DNA of 11,379 nt, taken from the NCBI GenBank assembly GCA_021797025.1, contig JAKAAK010000087.1, forward strand, positions 1 to 11,379. Reading direction: 5' to 3'. The DNA comes from Thermoplasmata archaeon. GTDB lineage: Archaea > Thermoplasmatota > Thermoplasmata > Thermoplasmatales > Thermoplasmataceae. Of the stretch, positions 1-7,124 are shown piece after piece. The notes below the pieces were generated by a model. That model saw only the letters and a list, made by a program, of their open reading frames with translations, did no database searches and had not been told where the DNA came from. Position 1 is the first letter of the stretch, and each line of letters starts with the position of its first letter. Made by a program: the position numbers and the translations under genes.

Positions 1-361
1 AGGAAGTTCAATAATCGTCTTAAAACAATTGGAATTAAGCAGGAATACCTAGAAAATGAAACATCAGAGAAGAATGAGGATATTGAATCATTCCATAATC
101 CAATTAAAACTGATTACATAGAATCGATGAAATCAATAATTTCAATGATGGTAAAATAATAATAGAGAATGCACTCCATGACTACAACAGCATAAAGGCG
201 CATTCTACGTTAAATTATTATTTACCATTGCAGTCCCGGATAAATGGAATAATGGCAGCGGTTTTATGATAAAATACAGGATATTTTTAAAGAACCTTAA
301 GGACAGATATGGAAGGAGAAAGCATAATTATTATAAGAGATCTATGATAAATGTCTCATGA
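1..361 (+). pseudogene. Broken integrase-core (rve/DDE) transposase, C-terminal part
   Basis: The C-terminal third of an IS3/IS481-like transposase can be read only by changing frame twice. Frame 1 (1 to about 140) gives GIKQEYLENETSEKNEDIES then FHNPIKTDYI, where the Glu of DIESFHN matches the third acidic residue of the DDE triad. Frame 3 (about 141-235) gives the typical DYNSIKAHSTLNY stretch. Frame 2 (about 239-361) gives DKWNNG, then a basic tail ending NYYKRSMINVS and a TGA at 359-361. The matching order of the three pieces shows one ancestral gene with two indels, near 140 and near 235. The upstream part lies outside the window. The family is recognised from its general pattern; the exact IS family is less sure. 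The element cannot encode an active enzyme as read here. Confidence 0.75.
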
Positions 362-428
362 AATGAAAAGATTTATGTTTAACACTCACGATATTACATC
401 AAACGGATATCACCTTAATGCTATATAC

Positions 429-433
429 AAAAA
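429..433 (-). terminator. Possible T-run terminator after the transporter operon
   Basis: A run of five T on the coding (minus) strand follows directly after the TAG stop at 436-434. Archaeal termination needs only T-rich tracts, but five T in an AT-rich genome is weak evidence. Confidence 0.25.
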
Positions 434-775
434 CTAAAGATAATTTATAACCAGGGCAACGCCCATATAAATCAATCCATCCATGATAAAAATTAGTGTC
501 ATTATTAACTGCTGACGGTTTATATACTTAACATCAAATTCTCCTACTGGTTTTCCCTCTTCCATAACCTCCCTAAGATAATTTCTAGCGCCGAAATCCC
601 ACCATGCTCCAAAAAAAAATATGATAAAAGCTGATAAAAAAATAATTAATGGCATTGTACCACGATAATTAAAGGATTTATAAAAGTAAAATGGTAACGG
701 TGCTAGCATAATAGCTAATAAAATTATAAGGGGAATGATCGCAAATTTTAGTCGGATTTTAGCTGTATTGTTCAT
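434..775 (-). CDS. Small three-helix membrane protein, last gene of the peptide transporter operon
   Basis: A 113-residue protein that I cannot assign to a family. It has three strongly hydrophobic segments at about 10-31, 41-59 and 89-111. A polar linker at 60-88 is rich in charged residues (REVMEEGKPVGEFD, then KYINRQQ). The basic N-terminus suggests it faces the cytoplasm. The gene starts inside the end of the double-ATPase gene (17-base overlap), and I see no clear Shine-Dalgarno sequence, so translation is probably coupled to the upstream gene. Its place in the operon suggests an accessory or assembly subunit of the importer, but that is inference from context only. No catalytic motif or metal-binding cluster is visible. 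The AT-rich composition matches the neighbours. A short T-run follows the stop codon at 433-429. Confidence 0.72.
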   Translation of the reverse strand: MNNTAKIRLKFAIIPLIILLAIMLAPLPFYFYKSFNYRGTMPLIIFLSAFIIFFFGAWWDFGARNYLREVMEEGKPVGEFDVKYINRQQLIMTLIFIMDGLIYMGVALVINYL

Positions 776-2876
776 TTTTTAAATGTTCTAATTCGTTTTC
801 ATCGAAATGACATTTATACCAGTGATCGCCACGTGACTTTATAGGTGGCACAGTGTTTTTGCATATCTTTTGCCGATATACACAGCGATCATAAAATCTG
901 CATCCCTTCGGAATATCGATGGAATTGCCTATCTCCCCTATAATGTCAATATGGCCGGGATTCCAAGACGGTTCAGGGTTTGGAACAGACTTTATTAATG
1001 CTTTTGTGTATGGGTGTAGTGGTAATTTTATAATGTCATCAGCTTTTCCACCTTCTACCATGGAGCCTAGGTACATTACATAAATTCTATCTGCAAGGTA
1101 ATAAACAGAGGCAATGTCATGTGAAATATATAAAATAGACATGCCACGTTCTATCCTTATTTTATTAAGTCTGTTCATGAATGAAGCTCTTAAAGATACA
1201 TCAAGCATTGATGTGGGTTCATCGGCAATGATAAATTTAGAGTTTATAACTGTTGCCCTGGCTATTCCAACTCTCTGCTTTTCACCTCCCGAGAGCTCAT
1301 ACGGAAATCTATCCATATATGATTCTACGGGGAAAAGATCAGCGTTAGCAATTGATAATTTCACTGCTTCCTGCATTTCCAAGACATCCTTAGTTATATG
1401 ATTCCCTATCATGGGCTCTGAGACAGTATTGAAAACTGTCATTTTTGGATTTAATGAGTCGAAGGGATCTTGGAATATCATTTGAGTATTTTTCCTAAAT
1501 TCTATGTAATCTTTATGATTTGGCTTCATTCTATTTACATATACAAAATTATTTTCGTCGAAATAATATTTAATATCCCCAGAAGTTGGTTTTAAAAGAC
1601 CAATCAAAAGACGTGCAAGTGTGCTTTTGCCAGATCCAGATTCGCCCACTAGGCCTACTATTTCACCCTCCCTTATCTCCATACTTACATCGCTTACTGC
1701 GTGTACTGTTGGTTTCTCCTTTGAGTATAAAGAAGAAATAATATTTTTCTTTAAATCGAAATTTTTTGTTAGATGTTCTACCTCAATTAATTTGGTATTT
1801 TTAATGTAGTTATGCCCGAAATTTGGAGGTTTCGGATAGTTCTCTTTGATATTTTTGGCAAAATAGCATCTACTGTAATGCACACTGTCTATATACTGCG
1901 GCTCAGGTTCTTCAGTTGTACATATAGAATCTTTCATATAACACCTGTCTGCGAATTTACAGCCAATAGGTAATCTAGATGGATCAGGCAATCTTCCAGG
2001 TATACCCTCAACATGCTTTCTCGCATTAGATAAATTTGGATAACTCTTCAGTAATTCTATTGTATACGGATTATGTGAATTCTTATATATATCAGAAACA
2101 GTTCCATATTCCATTATGCCCCCTGCATAAAGCACAGCAATTTTATCCGCTAACTGCGATACAACTCCGATATCGTGGGATATTATAATGAAAGATTTTA
2201 TTCTTCCTGTTTGTTTTAACCTCTTCAAAGTTGCTATAATTTCCGCCTGAGTTATTACGTCCAGGCCGGTTGTCGGCTCATCTGCTATAACAATTTTAGG
2301 GTCCAGGGCAAGAGCCATGGCTATAACAGCTCTCTGTTTCATTCCTCCAGATAGTTCATGTGGGTATGAATCCTTAACAGCAGGAGTAAGCCCCGCATCT
2401 TTCAGAAGTTCAACAATCCTTTTATCTATTTGTTGCTTATTTAAATCTGTATGTAGCCTGAATACTTCTCCTATCTGGCGGCCTATAGTATATACTGGGT
2501 TAAACGAATTCATCGCCCCTTGGAAAACCATAGAAATATCTTTCCATCTGATATTTCTTAATTTTTGGTCTAGAATTTTCATTCCCTTTCTATCCTTAGG
2601 TTTTGTGCTACTGTCTACGTATTTGTCGTCATATAATGATATTGACCCTGTAGTTATAGCATTCTCCGGTAAGAGTGACAATATTGCGAGGGCAATGGTA
2701 CTTTTTCCTGAACCTGATTCCCCAAGTATGCCGAGTGACTCTCCCTCTTTTATTTGTAGATTGACATCTCTAACGGCCTTAACCAGGCCACCATAAACCT
2801 TAAAGTCAATGTTCAAATTTTTAATATCAAGGAGTACATTACCCCTATGATAGATATTTTCTTCCTGTTCAATCAT
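759..2876 (-). CDS. Peptide ABC transporter, fused double ATPase (DppD-DppF type)
   Basis: This cytoplasmic ATPase energises the peptide importer. Two complete ABC domains lie in one 705-residue chain. Most Opp/Dpp systems make them as two proteins of about 330 residues. Domain 1: Walker A GESGSGKST at 52-60, Q-loop Gln119, signature LSGGMKQR at 175-182, Walker B ending Asp199-Glu200, switch His234. Domain 2: Walker A at 411-419, Q-loop Gln469, signature LSGGEKQR at 528-535, Walker B ending Asp552-Glu553, switch His586. Both catalytic sites look intact. Each half ends in the family's oligopeptide-transporter C-terminal region with four cysteines (306, 312, 319, 337 and 659, 665, 672, 689), a pattern that may hold an iron-sulfur cluster. 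The start codon overlaps the dppC stop as ATGA. A Shine-Dalgarno sequence AGGTGGT at 2888-2882 lies five bases ahead, which fixes this start. The exact substrate (di- or oligopeptide) cannot be read from the sequence. Confidence 0.95.
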   Translation of the reverse strand: MIEQEENIYHRGNVLLDIKNLNIDFKVYGGLVKAVRDVNLQIKEGESLGILGESGSGKSTIALAILSLLPENAITTGSISLYDDKYVDSSTKPKDRKGMKILDQKLRNIRWKDISMVFQGAMNSFNPVYTIGRQIGEVFRLHTDLNKQQIDKRIVELLKDAGLTPAVKDSYPHELSGGMKQRAVIAMALALDPKIVIADEPTTGLDVITQAEIIATLKRLKQTGRIKSFIIISHDIGVVSQLADKIAVLYAGGIMEYGTVSDIYKNSHNPYTIELLKSYPNLSNARKHVEGIPGRLPDPSRLPIGCKFADRCYMKDSICTTEEPEPQYIDSVHYSRCYFAKNIKENYPKPPNFGHNYIKNTKLIEVEHLTKNFDLKKNIISSLYSKEKPTVHAVSDVSMEIREGEIVGLVGESGSGKSTLARLLIGLLKPTSGDIKYYFDENNFVYVNRMKPNHKDYIEFRKNTQMIFQDPFDSLNPKMTVFNTVSEPMIGNHITKDVLEMQEAVKLSIANADLFPVESYMDRFPYELSGGEKQRVGIARATVINSKFIIADEPTSMLDVSLRASFMNRLNKIRIERGMSILYISHDIASVYYLADRIYVMYLGSMVEGGKADDIIKLPLHPYTKALIKSVPNPEPSWNPGHIDIIGEIGNSIDIPKGCRFYDRCVYRQKICKNTVPPIKSRGDHWYKCHFDENELEHLKNEQYS

Positions 2877-5053
2877 TTTCTACCACCTAATGTTGGATTT
2901 GCGACTTCATCTATGCCCCTGGAAATGAATATAAATGCCAGTATGAATAGGGTGAGTGCCACTATTGGAGGTATAGTAGCATAAGGGTAAACAGAAATAG
3001 AATAGAAATCTCCCAGAAATGAGCTGAGCATTCCTCCCCATGTAGGTATAGATACGCTTACTAGACCGAGAATTTCAAAAGTAGAGACAGCAGCAACAGC
3101 ACCTCCAATATTAATCGCAGTCAGATATACCAGTAATGTTCCCATATTTGGGATAAAATGGCGTTTCATTATGCTCAATGTCTTTATATTCGATACCTTT
3201 GCCGATTCGACAAATGTCCTTGTTTTAACACTTCTTACAATACCTATAAGAGAGAAAGTTACAAATGGCCAACCAAGCAATGAAAATATGAATATGAGGT
3301 TAAGAAGTGACGGGCCCAAAACAGATGCAAGTACTATGAATAACGGTAATGTTGGTATTAAAAATATAGAAAGTGCCAAAGTTTCCATGAAGGAGCTCAC
3401 CAGCCCAGAATAATATCCAATAAACATTGCTACTACCAATGATATTAGTATGGTCATAATTCCTGCCGCAAAGCCAACTTCAAGATCTGGGGGGAAACTA
3501 TCAATAAATAATGCAAATACGTTATCATGTGCTATGTTAGTTCCCAATGGTAACTGGATACCGGATACAGTGTGTAAGGTTGGCCCTATTATTATAGGAA
3601 TCCCCTCAAAACTGTCAAAAATAATATTATTACCATTTAAATATGCAATAGTAGGAGATTCTGCAGCTGTGGCGTTTTTTCCAATTTTAAATCCATAGGG
3701 TTCTTCGAAGAGTATTGGAGTCCCTATAGGAGCTTTTAGATTGGAATGCCATGAATATGGATATTTTTGGAATGGGTTTATTAAATATATCATTTGCCCA
3801 GTAGTAGTATTGGTAAGCAAGAATTTGCCGCTATGATAATATTCAATGTTATTAACCCCAAAAGGCAATTTAATTTGATTTACAACCTGTACTGCTCCTG
3901 TTTTCGATTTTTCCAGTGCATAATAATAATTCCCAGAGGATATAATTAGATCTGATGGGAAACCACTAGACCCGCTGCTTACACCAACTGAATTTATGTC
4001 TTTAGAAGCTGTATATATCTTATTCATCGATCCATTCTTTAAATTTATTGTATATAAAGAATTATTTAATGCTGTAAAAGCATCGTGAGTTCCGGCTACA
4101 TCCTGATAGGCTCTAGGGATTTCGAGTTTTGCTATATTAAAAGAGTATTTGGTATCAAATTCCACACTACCGTTTACGTTATAAGCGGCAACACTTTTTC
4201 CCTCTGTAACTATAACAACAGGATGTGAAGTGGTTAAGTAATTATCACCCAAAAAATAAATGTGAGGTGTGCCGGCTAATTCTAGCTTGTGGGACCACAA
4301 TTCATGTAAATTATAACTATAATATTCATTTAAATATCTACCAGTATTATTTTGTATTACTGCATATGTATAGGAACCATATGGAGACACGGTTGAGGTA
4401 TTAGTAGGACCCATAAATTCATCCGTTATAGCTTGGGGTTGTACGAATCTTAAAGTATTTGTACTGACAGTTGCTGTTATGATTGTTCCATTAACAGACA
4501 CTTGTGCAATCGGGTTTGCTTTAACTGAAGTTCCAGAAGAAGAACATATTGCCTGATAAATGTATAAGCTATTATTTGTCGACGCAAAAATATCAGTTTC
4601 AAATGATAAAGTTGTTGGGTTATCAGGAGAAAAAGCCTTCAAGCTAGTAATTTGGCCATTGGTTTTAAATATTAAACAACTCTTTCCACTATCATTAGCT
4701 GTAATTGCAAATATACCATACTGCCCCCCAGTTTCACCACCAGTAAATAGGTAATAATTACCTGCCTTGTGTTCGCCGACTGAAGCCGAAACCTGATTTA
4801 AGCTACTTTCTACGGTAAAATTTAGTTTTTTATCCTCTATAGTTACCGGTTTAAAATAGTCTTCTGATGGAACAGCGCTAAAAGGGTTACCGTGGACGAG
4901 CACAGGAGCGAGTAGCGCCACTATTATAAACGCTATTAAGATATAAAAACCAGCTTTACCGTACCATGACCTGTAAAAGACTTTAAATTGCTTTCCGAAA
5001 TTTTTTAATTTAAACTGGACATTATCTTTCAAAATTTTTGTATTCATTTTCAT
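2873..5053 (-). CDS. dppC: Peptide ABC transporter permease, DppC type, with large extracytoplasmic insertion
   Basis: Membrane channel subunit pairing with DppB. I choose the ATG at 5053 (726 residues) rather than the one at 5077. It makes an ATGA overlap with the dppB stop and has GGTGA at 5062-5058 just ahead of it. The usual length is about 300 residues. Helix 1 is at about 36-53. The conserved LGTD-like motif that normally follows within about 50 residues appears only at 503-506, as LGTN. The roughly 440 residues between are Ser/Thr/Asn/Tyr-rich and beta-strand-like, with repeated stretches such as VIVTEGKSVAAYNVNGSVEF and NNSLYTINLKNGSMNKIYT, resembling a PQQ-type beta-propeller. The remaining helices (about 527-712) form the normal transport domain. 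Its EAA loop begins at Glu616 and ends in HFIPN; the usual invariant Gly is Asn622. The permease assignment is firm; the propeller fold is inferred. Confidence 0.92.
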   Translation of the reverse strand: MKMNTKILKDNVQFKLKNFGKQFKVFYRSWYGKAGFYILIAFIIVALLAPVLVHGNPFSAVPSEDYFKPVTIEDKKLNFTVESSLNQVSASVGEHKAGNYYLFTGGETGGQYGIFAITANDSGKSCLIFKTNGQITSLKAFSPDNPTTLSFETDIFASTNNSLYIYQAICSSSGTSVKANPIAQVSVNGTIITATVSTNTLRFVQPQAITDEFMGPTNTSTVSPYGSYTYAVIQNNTGRYLNEYYSYNLHELWSHKLELAGTPHIYFLGDNYLTTSHPVVIVTEGKSVAAYNVNGSVEFDTKYSFNIAKLEIPRAYQDVAGTHDAFTALNNSLYTINLKNGSMNKIYTASKDINSVGVSSGSSGFPSDLIISSGNYYYALEKSKTGAVQVVNQIKLPFGVNNIEYYHSGKFLLTNTTTGQMIYLINPFQKYPYSWHSNLKAPIGTPILFEEPYGFKIGKNATAAESPTIAYLNGNNIIFDSFEGIPIIIGPTLHTVSGIQLPLGTNIAHDNVFALFIDSFPPDLEVGFAAGIMTILISLVVAMFIGYYSGLVSSFMETLALSIFLIPTLPLFIVLASVLGPSLLNLIFIFSLLGWPFVTFSLIGIVRSVKTRTFVESAKVSNIKTLSIMKRHFIPNMGTLLVYLTAINIGGAVAAVSTFEILGLVSVSIPTWGGMLSSFLGDFYSISVYPYATIPPIVALTLFILAFIFISRGIDEVANPTLGGRK

Positions 5054-6039
5054 ACTCTCACCCTTGGATCTAACCATGCGTGTATAAAATCTATTGAAGA
5101 ATACGATACAATAACGACTAAAGATAAGATAAACAATGATGCCTCTATAACAGGATAATTCTCAATCAAAATGTTGTCATATAATAGTATACCCATACCA
5201 GGTATTTCAAAGATTATACCTGTTATTACTGCACCGCTCATCAGAAGGGCGAATTCGAGAGCCATTCGTGTTGATTCAGGAACCATAGCATTTCTTGCGG
5301 CATGGTGAAACATAATTGACGACTGGGACACACCCTTAGCCTTAGCCGTTTGTATGAAATCTTCTCCTAATACGGATACCATAATACTCCTCATAGTAAT
5401 TAAGTGCCCCATAATTTCAATAATTAAAAGGGTTAGAATTGGCATTGCGAAATAGTGTAATAAAACAAGAAAACCGCTGAATGAGGGAGATCTAAGAAAT
5501 GGCCCTAATCTATAATGAGAAGCAGCTAATGGAAATATAGGATAATACACAGCGAAAATCAAATATACGATTATAGCCATTACAAAGAAGGGAATCGAGT
5601 TTAATATTGTAGCAGTCACTAATGTGGGACCTTCAGATTTTTTCCCTCTAATAAATGCAGTTACTATTCCTAATGGTATACCAATCGCGAATGAGCCAAC
5701 TGAAGCAACTCCAAAGATAATCAGTGTGTATGGAAGCGCAGTCGCTATCATTGAATAAATACTTTGACTCAATTCAGCGGGATTATAGCCGAAATGGAAT
5801 GTCAACATTTGATGCAAATATACTATAAAGGAGCTAAGGGCAAATTTGTTATTAGGATTTATACCATACATTTTATAAATATTATTTATGGCTGCTTTCG
5901 TAGGATGCTTTAAATTCCGGATATATAACTCGGCAGGATTGCCCGGCATTAAACGTAATAGTACGTATAATATAACTACTACAAACAATATCAAAAATAC
6001 AGCTTGTAATACTTTTCTACTAATAAGGTACACGTTCAT
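5050..6039 (-). CDS. dppB: Peptide ABC transporter permease, DppB type
   Basis: Inner channel subunit of the peptide importer, 329 residues, the normal family length. Hydrophobic helices lie at about 10-31, 103-127, 143-168, 190-215, 258-280 and 298-318. The first extracytoplasmic loop is long (about 32-100), as usual for DppB. The cytoplasmic EAA loop is intact at about 230-250 (TAKAKGVSQSSI, then HAARNAMVPE) with its Gly at 236. The C-terminus carries the family signature EIPGMGILLYDNILIENYP followed by LDPRVRV. An in-frame TGA lies only nine bases upstream of the ATG, so the start is unambiguous. This is the first gene of the four-gene operon: a TATA box about 31 bases ahead implies a nearly leaderless transcript, and the gene end overlaps dppC by four bases. 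Confidence 0.95.
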   Translation of the reverse strand: MNVYLISRKVLQAVFLILFVVVILYVLLRLMPGNPAELYIRNLKHPTKAAINNIYKMYGINPNNKFALSSFIVYLHQMLTFHFGYNPAELSQSIYSMIATALPYTLIIFGVASVGSFAIGIPLGIVTAFIRGKKSEGPTLVTATILNSIPFFVMAIIVYLIFAVYYPIFPLAASHYRLGPFLRSPSFSGFLVLLHYFAMPILTLLIIEIMGHLITMRSIMVSVLGEDFIQTAKAKGVSQSSIMFHHAARNAMVPESTRMALEFALLMSGAVITGIIFEIPGMGILLYDNILIENYPVIEASLFILSLVVIVSYSSIDFIHAWLDPRVRV

Positions 6040-6047
6040 TAAGTATC

Positions 6048-6059
6048 AATTGCGCAATT
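6048..6059. promoter_or_regulatory. Perfect 12-base palindrome in the dppB promoter, possible operator
   Basis: AATTGCGCAATT is a perfect inverted repeat between the TATA box (6074-6067) and the dppB start codon (6039). A dimeric repressor bound here would cover the expected transcription start. The GC centre stands out in an otherwise very AT-rich stretch. Operator function is inferred from position and symmetry only. Confidence 0.4.
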
Positions 6060-6065
6060 CATATG

Positions 6066-6077
6066 TTTTATAAAAAC
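6066..6077 (-). promoter_or_regulatory. Archaeal TATA box of the dppB operon
   Basis: The minus strand reads GTTTTTATAAAA, with the TTTATAAA core at 6074-6067. Its centre is about 31 bases ahead of the dppB ATG. That fits a start site within a few bases of the codon, as in leaderless archaeal transcripts. A purine-rich CAAAA lies just upstream as a weak BRE-like element. Confidence 0.6.
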
Positions 6078-6236
6078 ATTTTGGAAAGATAATTTATTAT
6101 TTTAATTATCGATTTCTTATATTAAAAATATTTCTTGTCATATTTTAATATCCTAATAGATTTATGATATTGAGAGTAGTCATTTTGGATTTACATCAAA
6201 ACAATTATATTATCACGTTTCAGGGCATAATCCTCC

Positions 6237-6720
6237 TACAGATCTTTAAGAATAGACTTGCACCTTATAAATTCATCAGTTATTGATATGATAAATCCTC
6301 CTTTTAGTTCATTTTCAGAATTTATTGCAGCGATCATTTCGCACTTTTTTATAAGAATTCTATAGAGTTAATATCAGCTTAATATGGTTAAATGAATATG
6401 AGTTTTCTATTCAATGACTCTTCAATTTCTTTCACAGCTTTTGAATGATAGGATCTGAAGTTGTCCAGTATAATTATAATCGACTTTTCAGGGTTCTATT
6501 CTCCTATAGTCTTCGAAAAAAGTGATGTTCTTCTTCCTGGAATATTTCTGGAAGTCAAAGACGCTGTTTCCATTCAAACCATAGAAACCCAAAGCATTCG
6601 CTCTATATTTCGAAATTTCCTAGAAGACCTTTGATTTCCTGATGGATCATAATCTAACCTGGTTCACTGTAGTCTGTGGTGCATACTAATTCAGGAATCC
6701 TATTATGGATTCTTACATAA
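6237..6720 (-). pseudogene. Decayed IS630-family transposase
   Basis: The minus strand carries the remains of an IS630-type DDE transposase with many stops and frame changes. Recognisable pieces in order are RANALGFYGLNGNSVFDFQ around 6580-6520, SIIIILDNFRSYHSKAVKE around 6485-6430 (its Asp matches the second catalytic acid), and a corrupted LIFI-PY-ADINSIEF around 6400-6360. The last corresponds to the family's LPPYSPDLNPIE block holding the third catalytic acid. Upstream, up to about 6720, the reading is too damaged to align confidently. It is clearly non-functional. It sits between the binding-protein gene and the permease operon and separates what may once have been one transcription unit. 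Confidence 0.7.
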
Positions 6721-6822
6721 TATACCTCCTAAGTTTTTTAAAACGCCCTCTGAATCTTTTGGCCCATGTTTGTCATGTAGATATGGCGTCGCATACCTCG
6801 TGCCCATCTTATTCAATGTTAC

Positions 6823-7029
6823 TCACACCTGTGCCGTTGTATACTGGCTGTCTTTAGTTTTCTCTTTCAAATCATTTCTCTGCTCTAACATGGTATTGTA
6901 TAATTTACGGGATAAATACAGAATATCCCCTATAGTCTTTATCTGGGTTTGATTGGGATATATTCCATGTATATTATTAGTATGGAATGAATCTGTATAA
7001 GCATTCTCTCCTGATTGCAAGAAATTCAT
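6823..7029 (-). pseudogene. N-terminal fragment of a TnpB (IS605 OrfB) protein
   Basis: A short minus-strand reading of 68 residues contains GIYPNQTQIKTI followed by LYLSRKLYNTMLEQRNDLKE. This is the typical start of TnpB proteins, in which a YPt-xxQ motif is followed by a helix reading roughly CRxLYNxxLEQR. A stop codon ends it, and beyond that I can see only doubtful similarity before the IS630 debris begins. The RuvC catalytic part is missing. The annotated ATG is probably not the ancestral start. The two decayed elements lie end to end, pointing to repeated insertion and deletion at this spot. Confidence 0.6.
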
Positions 7030-7101
7030 TCACATCATAAATTCAATGGCTTTCTTTCTTATAGATTGATCTGTAAAAAAATTCAAATTTTAGTAATTAC
7101 A

Positions 7102-7120
7102 AATAAAAAAATTTTAAAAA
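7102..7120 (-). terminator. T-rich terminator after the binding-protein gene
   Basis: Right after the TAA stop (7127-7125) the coding strand reads a T5 run, AAAA, then a T6 run and further T's. Such tandem T-tracts are typical archaeal terminators. Together with the separate TATA box of dppB they suggest the binding protein is transcribed apart from the permeases. Confidence 0.5.
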
Positions 7121-7124
7121 TATC

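Noticed and set aside
2317..2796. Plus-strand 159-residue open frame opposite the ATPase
   Set aside because: It is antisense to the first ABC domain; its residues mirror the reverse complement of the signature and Walker regions.
390..6200. Shared TTACATCAAA near 394 and near 6191
   Set aside because: A ten-base AT-rich match with no extension on either side is expected by chance and gives no evidence of a common element end.
6770..6952. Plus-strand 60-residue open frame in the debris region
   Set aside because: It lies antisense to the TnpB fragment and has no start signals.
6040..7124. Possible CRISPR-like or tandem repeats in the long spacer
   Set aside because: Reading both strands showed transposase coding remnants and no regularly spaced repeat units.
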